Origin: Coprinus comatus
Lineage: Eukaryota; Basidiomycota; Agaricomycetes; Agaricales; Agaricaceae
Length of the DNA stretch: 64,000 bases
Direction: 5' to 3'
Assembly: GCA_034638255.1 (NCBI GenBank)
Contig: JAWPGT010000007.1
Location: forward strand, 806,001-870,000
In this document: positions 24,543-36,123 of the stretch, piece by piece
Layout of the letters: each line of letters begins with the position of its first letter
How positions within the stretch are numbered: position 1 is the first letter of the stretch
The notes under the pieces: generated by a model
The model's database searches: none
What the model saw: only the letters and a program-made list of their open reading frames with translations
Told to the model about the DNA's origin: nothing
Program-made: the position numbers and the translations under genes

Positions 24543-25481
24543 AAAAAAGAATCTTAAGAGAAGCCCAATCACATCGACCTTCCAAGCCACTCACGCGGCT
24601 TCTTTTCTAAGGCACACTGAGGGACACGCGATCTCCGGAGTTTGTAAAAGCGGTCCGGTCAGCGTATTTGACTGTCCTTAGCGCTCAGTTTCAGAGTACT
24701 TTTCTGGCACACTTTTTGCTATTTTCTTAAGTTTGTTATAGTGGTAATTGAGTAGTATTTATTTCTGGCACATAGATCTAGCTAGAGTGCAATTTGATTT
24801 TATAGATCATAGGTACCTAAGTAATACCCACTTCATATCACTGTGCCACTATTATATGCTTTAATTTTGCTACCAACCCGACAACCGAGTAGCGCCAAAA
24901 AAAAAAAGGCCAACAATCTTCTTTACCAAAAACTAAAAAAAAACTAAACAGCCTGATTAAGCATCAAACTCCAAACCCAGAAACTCAAACATCATTATCT
25001 AGGGTATAAGTAATCATACTTTTCATTTCATTTCCTAGGTCCTTCACATAATAGCACACAAACACAAACTCTCCGAAAATACTAACCGAGTCAGAAGTCT
25101 CCAATTATACTTCCGAAAAAGTTCACAAACTACTAAGTACTAAATGCTTGGCATCTTCCTTGGTTCCCTTTCGACCGATGCCCACTTCTTCTCTCTTTTA
25201 AGCTCTCCTCCTATACTATTGAATAGTCGATTAAAAATAGCGTTGAAAGCAAAAACAAAAACAAAAACAAAAAGCAGTTAAACGAGTGTGATACTGGTGG
25301 TAATGATAATGATAATGATGTAGGTAATAGCGATAAGTGCTAGTGATAGTGGTGTGTGTTAGAACTTTTTATAAGGAGTGTGAGTGTTCCATTGTAGAAA
25401 AAAAAAACCACGCAGAACGCAAAACGTAAATGCAAATGCAAACATGCAAAAAATGAATTGGTATATATATGATATGTACCT

Positions 25482-25485
<4 letters not shown>

Positions 25486-25532
<47 letters not shown>
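25486..25532. repeat. (GA)n microsatellite
   Basis: A near-perfect GA dinucleotide run of about 46 bases. It lies in the 3' flank of the She3-like gene and creates artificial serine-leucine open frames on the opposite strand. Confidence 0.95.
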
Positions 25533-25534
<2 letters not shown>

Positions 25535-25878
25535 AGAAACAGTCCATGAAAGAAAAAAAAGAAAAAAAGATATATAATGAAAGAAAAAATAATGCAAAAA
25601 AGGAGAGATGTTGATATTAAGTGTAAGGAAAAAGAGATAATAGGAGATTGGGGTATGTAGGTAATAGATCGAGGGATTGTGGGATATAAGGAATATGTAG
25701 AGATTGGATAGCATGTAAGGGACAAATATCGTAAAATCATAAAAAAAGAAACAATGATATGATTGGGGGGATAGGGTGTAGGGTAAAAGGAAAAAAAAAG
25801 ATGCGGATATATTCAAGAAAAAAGGATATCAAGGACTCGATGAATGCTCGATGATGATGTCAATGATAATGGCGATCT

Positions 25879-26068
25879 TCACGGTGGAACGTTTTCTTGT
25901 TGATCAGTATTTGAACTTGGGAGTACTACCTTTTCGTTCGTTCGAGAAGTAAGAACGTTAGCGATTGGGGTTTCAACGCTTTCGTTATCTTGATCGTCTT
26001 TACTACCAGATCTAACGGCTTTCACGCGTCTTCTCATGATTGCCAATTCGTGCATCAGATCCCTGCGA

Positions 26069-26099
<31 letters not shown>

Positions 26100-28061
26100 A
26101 AACATCATAGAATCAGTAATCCATGTGTCAAAGAGACAAGGGAAGACTCACTTGGCCATTCTCGTAGCCTTTTCACAATCCTTTCCACTCTTTTCCACCT
26201 CATCCTCCAACCTCTTAATCTCACCAACCCAAAACTTCTCTACTTCCTCTTGCTTCTTCTTATCCTCCTCCTTAGCCTTCTTCCACTCATCTTCCCAAAT
26301 CTTTTCTCTCTCTTTAACATTCTGAACCAAATCCTTATACTTCTTAGCAACACTCTCTTGTTCCTTTTTCAACCTATCTTCCCTCTTCTTCATTTCATTT
26401 TTAAGCGATTCCGTATCCTGTTTCCATGATTCTACCATCCCTTTTATACTATCACGTAGAGTTATATATTCTCTTTCCGATTTTTTAGAAAGTGCCGTTG
26501 ATTCGGCTAATCCAACTTCCATATCTCTAATCGTTTTCTTTGAAGTTGTAGTTTCTTGTTTCAATTGACCTTTCAAAGTAGCAGCTTCCGATTCCGCCTT
26601 TCTCGCTCTTTCCAACACCTAATAGAAAGAAATAAGTTTATTTTTTAATAATAAAAAAGAAGATATAAAAAAATAAAATAAAATAAAATAAAGAAAGGAC
26701 ACATACCTCCTGTAACAATCTTTCCTTCCTAGCAACAACATTATTCAAACCCTCATTCTCAACTCTCAATCTTTCCTCCACCTCTTTCAAATCTTCCACT
26801 TTCCTAGTCAAACTAGCCACCGTTCTCTGACTTAACCTCAACTGACTTTTTGTATTTTCCAACGCATGTCTTGCATTACTAACACCAGCTTGTAAATCTG
26901 CCAAAACCTTTGTAGTTCCACCTGGTGCTAAAGATAATCTTTTACTAGTACTAGTACTTGTACTAGGTGAAGGTGATGGTGGGTTTAGATTTAATGTAGA
27001 TGATGTTGGTGTATTGAAATTTGAACTTGTTGAAATGTTGATACTGTGAGTGTATTTGTGTAAAGGTGTAGGTGAGGAAAGTGCTGTTGAAAAGTCTTGT
27101 GTGGATGAAGATGGGGATGTTATAGAGGGAATGTTTATATCGTTGGTTGATGTAGATTTGGTTAAAGGTCGAGAAGGTGTGGAATGTCCGTCGTCAGCCA
27201 ATGCTCTTGCGTACCCTGTTCAATAATAATAATAATAAAGTATAAAGTATCAGCATTCAGCGACATCATGAAACAGGAGAAACCAGTCGTGCGTGGCTGA
27301 GAAGGCAGGGGAATGTTTTGAATGAAATGACATACCAACTGCAGATACTGGAATTCCTGTTAGTTCAATAATTTCAGTTCAAGTCGGAGAGAAACGGGGT
27401 AGAAGGGAATGGAAAGAGAGCGCTGAAATTGACGTACGACTTAGTGATCTTGTCGGACTAGCCGGCCGCCTAGTTGGAGTAAACCCTATCCCTCCACCAC
27501 TGATGTTGACACCATTAATGGTATTATTGAAAGTCATTGGTATGCCTTCACGTATCACGTCTTCGGTAGGAATGTCATCCACACGTCTACTAGGTAATGG
27601 TAAATTTGAATCAGGACCAGCGATGCTTTGAAGTACTTCGTAGCTTGAGCGACGACCAGCTTTTAGTTTGTTGGCTAGGGGAGTAGTATCCTTGTAAGAG
27701 GAAGGAGTTCCGAATGTAGGAGTAACGTCGTCATCGGCCATTGTGAGTGTAGAATGAGAGTAGGAACGTGGAGTAACTCGGATAATATTCTCAAGAGATT
27801 GTAATTGAGCTTGTTGATGTCTAATATTATGTTTCAACGTAGAAATTTGACTTCTAACGTGCACTTTTTTATTTTATTCCATCCATCAGATCATAGCCTT
27901 GGTTACTGTTGCAAATATGGGGCCATACCTGGGTCGTCTATGGATAGTGAAGGACTATGTGAACGGAACGAGGAACGGGACGAGGGCCTTGAAGCTGAGC
28001 GTTCTCGCGCAGAAAATTGTTGGAAAGAGGATAGTGGTATGTTTATTGGGCTTGAAGACAT
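25879..28061 (-). CDS. She3-like coiled-coil protein
   Basis: She3 links cargo RNA (through She2) to type V myosin in yeast; the coiled-coil family is also found in basidiomycetes. The preferred start is the ATG at 28061, in a first exon (about 28061-27906) opening MSSSPINIPLSSFQQFSARE. A 54-nt intron whose donor is GTAACC (about 27905) and acceptor TTAG (27854) leads in frame into QISTLKHNIRHQQAQLQSLE. A serine/threonine-rich region follows, then a long coiled coil: VLADLQAGVSNARHALENTK, NEGLNNVVARKERLLQEVLE and SEREYITLRDSIKGMVESWK. The last exon ends at 25879 after QQENVPP. An intron near 26100 carries an AAAG repeat. The family call rests on remembered similarity of the coiled-coil block to fungal She3-domain proteins; a generic coiled-coil protein is the alternative. 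It shares a 171 bp divergent promoter with the WLM gene. Confidence 0.58.
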
Positions 28062-28130
28062 CGGCTCAGAGGCGTTGGACCCTCGCCAACTTGTCGTCCC
28101 TGCTCGCTTCTTTCGTCGCTAACCCTCGGG

Positions 28131-28138
28131 TCACGTGA
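28131..28138. promoter_or_regulatory. TCACGTGA palindrome in divergent promoter
   Basis: A perfect eight-base palindrome TCACGTGA, the extended site of Cbf1-type bHLH factors, sits between the She3-like start (28061) and the WLM-protein start (28233). Its position in a 171 bp bidirectional promoter suggests a role for one or both genes; binding is inferred. Confidence 0.45.
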
Positions 28139-28232
28139 ATCCCCACCATAAGCGACCGAACAGGGGTTAATTATTAATACATTCCTCTATGTTGCTCACA
28201 AAGCTTATTACTCACTTCTCTCTGTCCTTCTC

Positions 28233-29346
28233 ATGGCTCTCAATATCACCGTAACACACAGAGGAAAAGCACATGCACTACAACTGGATCCAGAAACTAC
28301 ACTTTTGTCTCTAAATGCTCAACTGGAAGAGCTGACGTCTGTCCCTGCTCATATGCAGAAGCTACTTTGGAAAGGAAAGAAAGCAAGCAATGATGAAACA
28401 ACTCTGACGCAGGCTGGTATCAAGAATGGAATGAAATTGCAGATGCTTGGCTCTACTTTACAAGAGAGTAGGAGGTATTCATGCAGTTGAAAATGAGCGT
28501 ACCAAACGAGAACGAATCATGCGGGAACGTGCACTGAAACCCCAAGTCAAGGTTCGTTCGTCTACAATCTTCACAAGGGATATACAACAATCTAATATTA
28601 TTGCAATATGTATAGCTACGACCTACTGGTCCATCTTCATCATACTCTTCACAATACTCATTCCACAACATAGCCCCATTACCACACTTACCAAACCCAA
28701 CATCCGCAAAATCCATACTCGAGAAACTTGCTAATGATCCTGCTATTGTTCATATCATGCAAAAGCACAAGTTCGCTGTTGGTTTACTTACGGAACTGGC
28801 TCCACATGAACAACCAGGATTGTTAGGTCTTAATGTAAATGCTGGTCAACAAATTAAATTGCGGATACGAACGGATAGGTACGATGGGTTTAGGTTGTAT
28901 AGTGAAAGTAGGAGGGTTTTGTGTCATGAATTGACACATAATGTTTGGAGTGATCATGATGAAAATGTAAGCAAAAAAATTCTGTCTAAGAATGTAATGC
29001 GTACCAACTGATAAAAGTTCAAAGAATTAAACTCAAAACTCAACCGGAAGTAACAGAATACGAACGTTTTAAAGTAGAAGGAACACATTACCTATCACCT
29101 TCAGCTGATCCAAATGTATACCACTACCAACCGTCATCCGAACTCGAAGCTGAAGCACAAGCATACGTATTAGGTGGAAGTTCAGGTTCATCATTTAATC
29201 TTGGAGATTCAAGGGAGGATATGAGGAGGAGAGTATTGGATGCTACTATGAGTAGGTTAAGAAAGGAGGAAGAGGAATTGGAGTTAAGTTGTGGTACTGG
29301 GAAGAATGTTACAACGTCGGATCAGGAACCAAGTCAGAGTTCTTAG
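28233..29346 (+). CDS. Ubiquitin-like/WLM metalloprotease fusion protein
   Basis: Wss1/Spartan-related WLM proteases cleave DNA-protein crosslinks and SUMO- or ubiquitin-bound substrates. The ATG at 28233 opens MALNITVTHRGKAHALQLDP, a ubiquitin-like domain of about 75 residues ending GMKLQMLGS. After a linker comes the WLM domain: LLGLNVNAGQQIKLRIRTD, then LCHELTHNVWSDHDEN with the zinc site HExxH and a downstream histidine, then, after an intron at about 28967-29019, a stretch ending QAYVLGGSSGSSFN. The C-terminus is acidic and helical, ending at 29346. The order Ubl then WLM is the fission-yeast type. At about 28466 the frame shifts by one base: LGSTLQE must continue as VGGIHAVENE, but an extra A breaks it. 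No intron fits, so this is probably a sequencing indel. Confidence 0.83.
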
Positions 29347-29767
29347 ATTTTTCTTTGGTTGGGAATGTTGACCTTTGTGGTTATTGATATGAATGATTCG
29401 GTTCTTCCAGCCCATATACTTATTTTTTGTGGATGTATGCAGAATATTAATACTTTCATTGGTTATCCATCATATATATACTACTGCAAGGTTGAATAAT
29501 TTTTTTTCAAACGAGAAAGCGGAACAAAGGTCAGGGTATTCCTGACCACCCGCGTAATCACGGAGAAAATGCATCACTCATCACTATAGTTAATCAAACT
29601 TACTCTGGTGATGCCGAAGGAGATAAAGACAAAGACAAGGAGGAGGAAGATAAGGATCTGATGGAGATGAAGGTTTGAAACATATGCGGGAGAATGATAT
29701 TTATTTTTCTGGTGCTCGGTACAAAAAAAAAAAAAAAGGCATTCGCGGATAGAGGAACTTCTAGTTA
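29347..29767. other. Spacer before the duplicated block
   Basis: A 420 bp spacer containing a T-rich 3' flank and an A-run near 29726. No feature was recognised. The duplicated block begins soon after. Confidence 0.5.
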
Positions 29768-30442
29768 CTAGGCTGTATTCAATGTGTGAACAAACTTGTA
29801 CTCAGTGTATTGACAAGATGGAGAGTGTAGTAGATACTTACCCGGCTGGTGGAAGATTAATCCGCCTGAAGTGTTTTCCATTAACTTCTGCGCATATTTT
29901 TCGTGTTTGGAACGAGCTTGTCGAGAACCTGTGTTTTGGACCTTGGTGCTACAAAATGTGTGGAATACAAAATTGCGTGGCGAGGGGTTGGAATCCTGTG
30001 GTAGTACGGTATAAAATGGTTTCTTCTGAGCTTTACTGTCAGCTTTAGCAAGCCATCGTATACATTTGCGCCAGATGTGCCCGGATAACGGTCGAGACTC
30101 GAAAGGGTTGAAGGGTTGAGCGTTAATGAGGGGTGTTGACCAACATACTATCAAACTTCCACCTAGTGACCTATTTCCTCTCGGATGCCCAATCCATTTT
30201 TGTATCTCACTGCCGTCCACAAGAGGGTACCAGACCATAAGAGGGTGAATAGCACGGTGACAAAGGATGACTGACCGTGTCGAATTGATTATGTGCCAGC
30301 GTTTGAATTTCTGGGGGAAGGGGTGATCGGGCCACAGTCCCTCGGCCTCCGCCGTTTTGTTCTCCCATTCCACAACGGCTATTCCTTCCTCTTCCATTGT
30401 CCTCTTCACATTCCACATTCTTCTCTCTCTATCGTTGGCCAT
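29768..30442 (-). CDS. Unrecognised single-exon ORF inside duplicated block
   Basis: A 224-residue frame without introns, opening at ATG 30442 with MANDRERRMWNVKRTMEEEG and ending at 29768. It contains WPDHPFPQKFKRW. No domain was recognised. The 5' third is repeated in copy B (about 36.58-36.35 kb), where frameshifts break it, which argues that at least one copy is not maintained. It may be a relic or an open frame by chance; an accessory gene is possible. Confidence 0.28.
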   Translation of the reverse strand: MANDRERRMWNVKRTMEEEGIAVVEWENKTAEAEGLWPDHPFPQKFKRWHIINSTRSVILCHRAIHPLMVWYPLVDGSEIQKWIGHPRGNRSLGGSLIVCWSTPLINAQPFNPFESRPLSGHIWRKCIRWLAKADSKAQKKPFYTVLPQDSNPSPRNFVFHTFCSTKVQNTGSRQARSKHEKYAQKLMENTSGGLIFHQPGKYLLHSPSCQYTEYKFVHTLNTA

Positions 30443-32579
30443 GAAGCACAATAAAATTCATTTTCGATTTATTCATTATTTTTCACGTTGCTTGGTCGCT
30501 TGGTCTTGAATATATTCGAATATATTCGAATGCTTTCATCCTTCGCGCCGCATTTCCTCAACATTGCTTCATTCGAAACTCAGTCACTCAGGTTGAAACG
30601 TACCGAGCGGAGTATAGAGGGACGTTGATAGTGGGCATAATCTTGTTGGTTTGGCAATGGCAATTCAAACACAGTAAGCATTGTTCTCATACAAACGCAT
30701 CCATTTTCCTCATAATCTTACTGCTATAGACAGCAAGAAACGAGAATATATGCACTAAAAAAACACATACGGGTTTCATAGCAGTTCAAGAACCATTGTT
30801 ATCCACGCAGATACATGTATACCAAGTTTTGGCGACATCGCTTCCTTCTTGCCTCTACACGGCCCTCTTCTCAGCTTCGAATCTTGTGAAGCACAATATC
30901 AATTGTTGCCGGGAAAAGAGCAATACGACAAAGTCAACGTTCCAGTTACTATCTCCCAGAATTTATGCATGCATTCTCGAACTGTTCCTTGTCCCCCGAA
31001 GATATGCACAGGGTATATTTCTAGTTCATGACCGTCTCGCTCGAAACACACAAATTCTATGTTGCCAAGGTGAATATACCAGGGTGTCGATTATTCATAT
31101 TCCAGGTATTGTCTCCAAGATTTCTTGCTGCATACATTCATTAATTTGGTTTTCTTGAATCTTTTAGGAATCGGTCTTCTTTGGTCCCAACAGTCAACTA
31201 TTTCATGCAATGCTATTCACTCCCGATTCATTCTTGATGTAAAACTACTGGCAACTATTTCTTGTGTCTTGTCATGCTTGTTCTATTGATATTCTGGGCT
31301 CGAGTCTTGTAACCTTGACGCAAACTATCCATTCTCAGGTCGCATCACAAGGATGAATCAGTTCTCTCATTAGGTTGTGGATAAAGGACAAGATACAATA
31401 TCTGACTCACATCGCTCTTGTGATCATATACTTGGGTCCCTGCGATGATCCCCCAGACACCCCTATTTTTGATGGCTGTGCGTCTATGCGATGTAATTGG
31501 ATTCCGGAACCGGGCGTCTATTGGTTGACTCGTTGACCGTTCAGTGGTTTCCAAGCCTCTGTACGACCCAAATATTTGTCATGGGAATGTTATATTTCGG
31601 TTATACACTCCTCTTGTTGCATGTCCAAGGCCATTCGTTTTGCGAGGTGATATACGCCCCTTTCTACATCCAATCAACTCAATGCGAACAGATAGACTTG
31701 GAGTGAGAATGCTCTCCTTGTTGTTTGCTTCGTATTCAAAGCACGAATTATCGGTTTGACGAACCTGCGTCCTGTCTTCGATGTGACTTTGTTGGATGGG
31801 AGGTAGAAAGTTGGCAAGGTGTATACTGTGTATGGGTATACAGAAGGGCGGGCTTCACTTCGTATCCAAAAAACTATCCTCCAACTTTTCACTTCTTCCA
31901 GTTCGAGCCCTAGAATGTACCGGACATGCAAAGTTTTAGTTTCAGTGGGTTTTACTGCTGGTTTATTTCTTCGAAGTGCGCATTGGGACTGGTCTCCTGT
32001 GTTGTAGGATGGGAATGAGAAGTTCGAAACAAGGTTGAGGTGGCAGCCGAGGAGTTGCAGGGACTCGGGAGACACGGACTTTACTGTTCTTTTGTCTTTT
32101 ATTGGACATTGGTTCAAAAACTTCGCTCTTCCCCGAGGTGGAGAGGTGGTGTTTGAAGACGGCATATCATGTTCCATATTTCACATTCTATTTCCCGATC
32201 CTACCATCCATGTTCGCCGTTACCGTACAATTATCCGAAGTTTCGTGAGCGTTCAACCAACAGCAAAGAACACGGGCTTGCTCTAATAAACGGACGCACA
32301 CGATTTGGTAACCTTGTTCCTTCGGTGAATATAATCATATCATAAGTGTTAAGGAAGCTGGAGTGGTTAATTGATTACTATGGATTTTTAAATTGCGTAA
32401 ATCCTGCAGGAGGGGGAGAATGTGTGTCGAGTTGGGAAAATGATGCATGGTTATGAGTAGGGCAGGCGCGGAACTAGGCTTTTTAGGCTTTTCGTCTTGC
32501 TTTTTTCTACCCACGTACTCACTCAACAACGAATACGTCCTCAAACTTCCACTCTATTCTGATCAACCTTTTTAAGCAC
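30443..32579. other. Decayed part of copy A
   Basis: About 2.1 kb between the minus-strand ORF and the orphan gene. Around 30.8-31.3 kb there are short exon-like pieces on the plus strand, for example VNIPGCRLFIFQ, an intron, then ESVFFGPNSQLFHAM. The equivalent place in copy B has SFTFQ, the same intron, then ALASLAQKSSII. These look like the remains of one ancestral gene; a BTB-type fold is possible but only a weak impression. The 31.7-32.2 kb part has open frames on both strands with no recognisable content. Confidence 0.4.
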
Positions 32580-33480
32580 ATGGCAAACACTTTGACGCGT
32601 ACCTTTCGACCAAACGAGAACGGTTTTGGCTTTTTGGGTGATAGGCTCAGCTATCAATCACCCTTAAGCTCAAGGACCGCGCAAGATCATTCTCAAGGTC
32701 AATCCAAAGTTAGGAATATACACGCAGAACGACTTGGACGCCCTAATCTTTTACAACCTCTTCAACCTCAACCCCAACTTTCCCAAACTATCTCTCCTCC
32801 ATTCCTAATCAACCAAGGACAAGTTCAACAAGGGAATTTGAATGTGAATGTACAAGTTTCTTCGTCGCATACATACATACAACAAGAGAAGGGTTTTCCG
32901 GTAGAATTGCACTGGCAGGTTAAAAAACATATCGTAAGTCTCCTTTGTTCTTGTTCTTTTTATTCCTTTTGTTTCCACCTCCCCTTGTATTCTTCTATTG
33001 TTGTTTCAGTCTTCTATCAAGAATTTATTGGCTCTATTTTTATTTATTGATGTTGGTTCTTGATGCTGACCACTGATTGTTACTTGTATGTTATAGAAAG
33101 ACATGGTTGAGAATCCTTATGAAAGGACTTTACAGTACAAGGTAAGCTTCTTTTTCTTTCTAAAAAAAAATCTATTGTGGGAATAATTAATAAACGTCAA
33201 TCATTTATTGATTCTTCTCAGATACAAATGTTGCGGGATGGGTATATTATGTTTTGGCAACGGGTTAAAGTTTATGTTAGGTATGGTTGGATGAGGAGTT
33301 TAGTCGTTGCTTTTGGATTGGTTGGGAAAGAGTATAAGAAGGCTGGGACTATTTTATATGAACCGGTCGTAATGCCGGTAAGTGTCTACTCTTGCTCTTT
33401 TGTATAGGGGTTTTTTTCCATAGAGTATGTCATGCTGATATATTTATTTATCTTGTTAGAATGGACGGTGTATGAAATGA
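32580..33480 (+). CDS. Orphan duplicated gene, copy A (191 aa)
   Basis: No known family was recognised. Four exons (32580-32933, 33097-33141, 33222-33377, 33460-33480) join with phase-0 GT-AG introns into 191 residues. The protein opens MANTLTRTFRPNENGFGFLG, has a polar, glutamine-rich first half containing KVRNIHAERLGRP and NVNVQVSSSH, then FPVELHWQVKKHI, KDMVENPYERTLQYK, and a basic aromatic segment GYIMFWQRVKVYVRYGWMR. A short tail NGRCMK ends it. The paralogue at 38561-39399 shares the exon layout. Conserved positions across the pair, retained despite divergence, suggest it was functional at least until after duplication. No signal peptide or membrane helix is evident. Only a database or RNA comparison would show how widespread it is. 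Confidence 0.62.
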
Positions 33481-34143
33481 TTTGGCCCTTGCTATGGTGT
33501 AATATGGAAATGGAAATGGAAATGGAATAGTTTTTTAATGGTTTTTTTCGTTGATATGGAATGTGGAAGTGGGAAAGTTTGTTGACGTGTTGACAGCAGA
33601 TCGGAATTGGAGGGAAAGAAGACGCTCATCGATGGAATTCTCATGAAGCAGTCTTACAAGTACAAGATCACCTTCTGGAACCTCCAAGAACATCTTCCTA
33701 CCTATAATGAGCCCACCAAGTGTTGTTTTTAGAACGCTAGTTTTTCGTGTTATTCTACTTTGATAGTTACTTGTATAGAAGCCCTAATTTCCTCCGCCTT
33801 CTTGAACATTACTTTTGGTCTCGCGTACGACCCCTGAGTTTGTTACCTTAAGGGTGGTCAACAAAAGGTCAAGATTGTCCTCGGTTCTGCTATATATACA
33901 GTGTTGGAATGTTTTGAGATATGATGTTGGAGGATGCCATTTGAGGGTGTCAGATACCCGTTGTAGAGAGATGAGACATGTTAACTACGATCAGGACCCT
34001 AGACTCGCTGAGTTGCAAAAGGATTTTTAAATACTGCATATATGCGTTTAATTAAAACGGTAATATAAATAAGTAGATACACATTTCCCTCCGGACCCGC
34101 CCACTCGCCTTCGACTGCTACCATCCTCCCTAACTTCTAAGTC
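33481..34143. other. Spacer after copy A
   Basis: About 660 bp, including a short GGAAAT direct repeat near 33506-33527. An exon-like piece at about 33600-33708 (reading QIGIGGKEDAHRWN before two stops) might be a relic. Nothing else was recognised. Confidence 0.4.
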
Positions 34144-35192
34144 ATGCTTGATCCTTCATCAATCTATGGGGATTTTGACCGGGGCTTGGAAACATTACAG
34201 ATCGCCGTGCAACAAGATCTTGCCAAGGGCGACTACACCTCTCGACTGACCTGGGAGCCTGATAATCATACATATCATGCCACTGATAACACACGATCGC
34301 AGAGCTTAACTTATTACTCGGGACTCCTGACAGAACCTGGGCGCAAAACACAACCCTTTATAGTAGGAAGATTCATATCATTTCTCTTCCATGTGGACTT
34401 GTCTCGTAAGAAACAAATTCAAATCATAACATATGACATACTGATGCTACGTATTATATATAGAGCAAGATCCAGTCGACAACAACTTTTAATTCATATT
34501 ATAATTTTAAAACTCGATGGTCCTCCAGACGATGCTACCCGACAACTGAGAATCGTTGTTGCTGCATCAGTAGCCAATCTCAATGAGATCATTGAGCGTG
34601 CCTCTACGACAGGTGTCAGAAATGGATTCATGGATACTCAGCAAGCAGAGTGCCATGTCATTGTCATTTCGGGTGACTGTCTTTGCAAGATTCACGGTAT
34701 GTTCTCACATTTCGGATGGCCTTACTACTATAACTATATATATCCGATATCAAAGTTCTCGTCATGATCCTTCTTAGACGCTGTTCACCGTTCAGGAAAT
34801 GGTCATCAGACTTTCTGTCAGAGTCAGAAACTCGCTCCTTGGAGCTTCCGGGTGTCAGTCCCAGTACCATGAATTTCAGAGTAAAGGATGCCTTGCTTAA
34901 ACGCGGGTATCGGGCCAGGGCACTCTTCTACGATATCAGAAATATAGAGACTGGAATCATACCATGTGAAATCGCCCTAAAACATATTCAAAACGAAACC
35001 ATATGCATACGCTTTGGGCTTGACCACCATATAAAGGTTGAAAAAGAACAGGCAGATCATGATGAGACGGTGGTAGTCGACACCATTGATCATTTTCAAG
35101 CTACAGTGTCTCGGATTTTTTTTTTTACGGTAGGACCTCTATGGAAAGAAGTCTGTTTAACTCCTTCAATCAGATTGATGGCCACCGACTAA
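34144..35192 (+). CDS. Unrecognised multi-exon gene
   Basis: The ATG at 34144 opens MLDPSSIYGDFDRGLETLQI. A second coding block from about 34510 reads DDATRQLRIVVAASVANLNE and ends CHVIVISGDCLCKIHG at an intron donor near 34696; the third block begins near 34780 and contains ELPGVSPSTMNFRVKDALLK, GYRARALFYDIRN and ETICIRFGLDHHIKVEKEQ, ending near 35192. Codon use and absence of stops support coding in the second and third blocks. Exon joins are uncertain, especially the first intron (about 34360-34505). No domain was recognised and no related sequence is present elsewhere in the window. It sits between the two duplicated blocks. Confidence 0.42.
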
Positions 35193-35534
35193 TGACCGGT
35201 TGACTACTTGTTGAATCATGGCAAATAATCCTGTTTTCCTTTTTCTGTTTTTATCAAGGTCAATTTTTTGTTTCTCATCATCCTACATACATGGACTGTA
35301 AACTTTCTTTCTGTACCTCAGCATCTTACAATTTTACTTCCTAACACTGAGGTGCAAAGCCTGTTTATGTATTCACTTGTGACCAATATCATAGTAGCTA
35401 ATAACTTGTAACACTTACATCATAGTTGCAAATAGAGTCACTAGTAAAAGTATACTTTCCGGCTGGCACAGCCAGGCAGTAGTCAAACATAGTACAGTGT
35501 TTTACATTTTTACTTCTTGACGTACACTTTCAAA
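35193..35534. other. Spacer before the oxygenase relic
   Basis: A 340 bp AT-rich spacer with no recognisable feature. Confidence 0.5.
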
Positions 35535-36123
35535 TGCTTGCTGGTGGTCTCGAGTTGGCTGCTGTCACCAATGCTGGTGGTGTTGGTGTTATAATTTATT
35601 GGTGGTGTTGGTTATACTCCCAAGGTCCTTCGTCAACAAGTTAGTATTGCCTTTGCCCCCTCTTTCGTCCAATGACGTTGGACCACGACCCATACACATA
35701 CATATATGGAATATTATGAATTATAAAGTGAATCTACTTCATTTGTGACGATGAAAGTCATCGGATGCATCCTGACTCCCGAGTTCCCGACATGTCATTC
35801 ATTAAACTCTGTTTACTTTGGTTCTTGGATTCTAATTCTGTTTTTTCCATGATTTTTTTTTGTAGATTTACGCTATCAAGGCAGACCTTAACGACAAGAA
35901 TGCACCTTTCGGTGTTGATCTATAGTGCCAGGAAGACCAATGTAAGGATCTCTTCACACTTCATTCCTTCCCAACTCATATCTCTATCTCCTTCTCTAGT
36001 ACGATTACACCAAGGGACAACTTCCCGAACTAATCCAAACTCTTCGTTTCCGCTGTAGGAGTTTCACCAAAAGAAGCAATCGACGCTCTTCATAAAGCTG
36101 GTATTCCCCTGGCCGTTATGAAC
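35535..36123 (+). pseudogene. Decayed partial copy of the nitronate monooxygenase gene
   Basis: This stretch matches the inverted 5' half of the intact gene at 22619-24125, including its introns: GAGTTGGCTGCTG, GGTTATACTCCCAAGGTCCT, the intron passage GACCACGACCCATACACAT and TCATCGGATGCATCC all recur. Because intron sequence is retained, the copy arose from DNA, not mRNA. It is broken by small indels and stop codons (for example at GTTATAATTTATTGG and after GGTGTTGATC). Homology stops abruptly at TTATGAAC (about 36123), where permease-derived sequence begins. The first exon and the whole 3' half of the gene are missing. Confidence 0.92.

Larger units (their letters stand above)
24126..25878. 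other. Intergenic region with possible small ORF and microsatellite
   Basis: About 1.75 kb without a confident gene. It holds the upstream region of the nitronate monooxygenase gene, a small open frame at 24410-24542, A-rich tracts and a GA microsatellite, then the 3' flank of the She3-like gene. Confidence 0.5.
29780..33480. repeat. Segmental duplication, copy A
   Basis: Copy A of a block that recurs at about 36.44-39.40 kb in the same orientation. Matching stretches can be followed in order: TGACCGTGTCGAATTGATTA at about 30273 and 36444, TTCAACATTGC... flanks, TCAACGTTCCAG versus TCAATGTTCCAG (30935, 37088), a shared intron start GGTATTGTCT (31106, 37257), GACACCCCT (31456, 37608), and finally the orphan gene. 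Identity is patchy, with insertions specific to each copy (for example about 31.7-32.2 kb here), so the duplication is not recent. The 5' boundary is uncertain; clear matching starts near 30270. Confidence 0.75.

Noticed and set aside
25340..25816. 158-codon minus-strand frame rich in serine, leucine and phenylalanine
   Set aside because: It is produced by the GA microsatellite and A-rich tracts; no motif and no plausible exon structure.
26066..26429. Plus-strand frames opposite the She3-like coiled coil
   Set aside because: Antisense shadows of a lysine- and glutamate-rich coiled coil plus an AAAG repeat in its intron.
28467..28485. A 19-nt intron (GTAGG...GCAG) to explain the WLM frame change
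   Set aside because: Far too short for splicing, and the bases within encode the conserved VGGIHAVE segment of the protein; a one-base insertion explains it better.
31674..32177. 167-codon minus-strand frame within copy A
   Set aside because: No recognisable content, overlapped by plus-strand frames of equal quality, and no counterpart in copy B.
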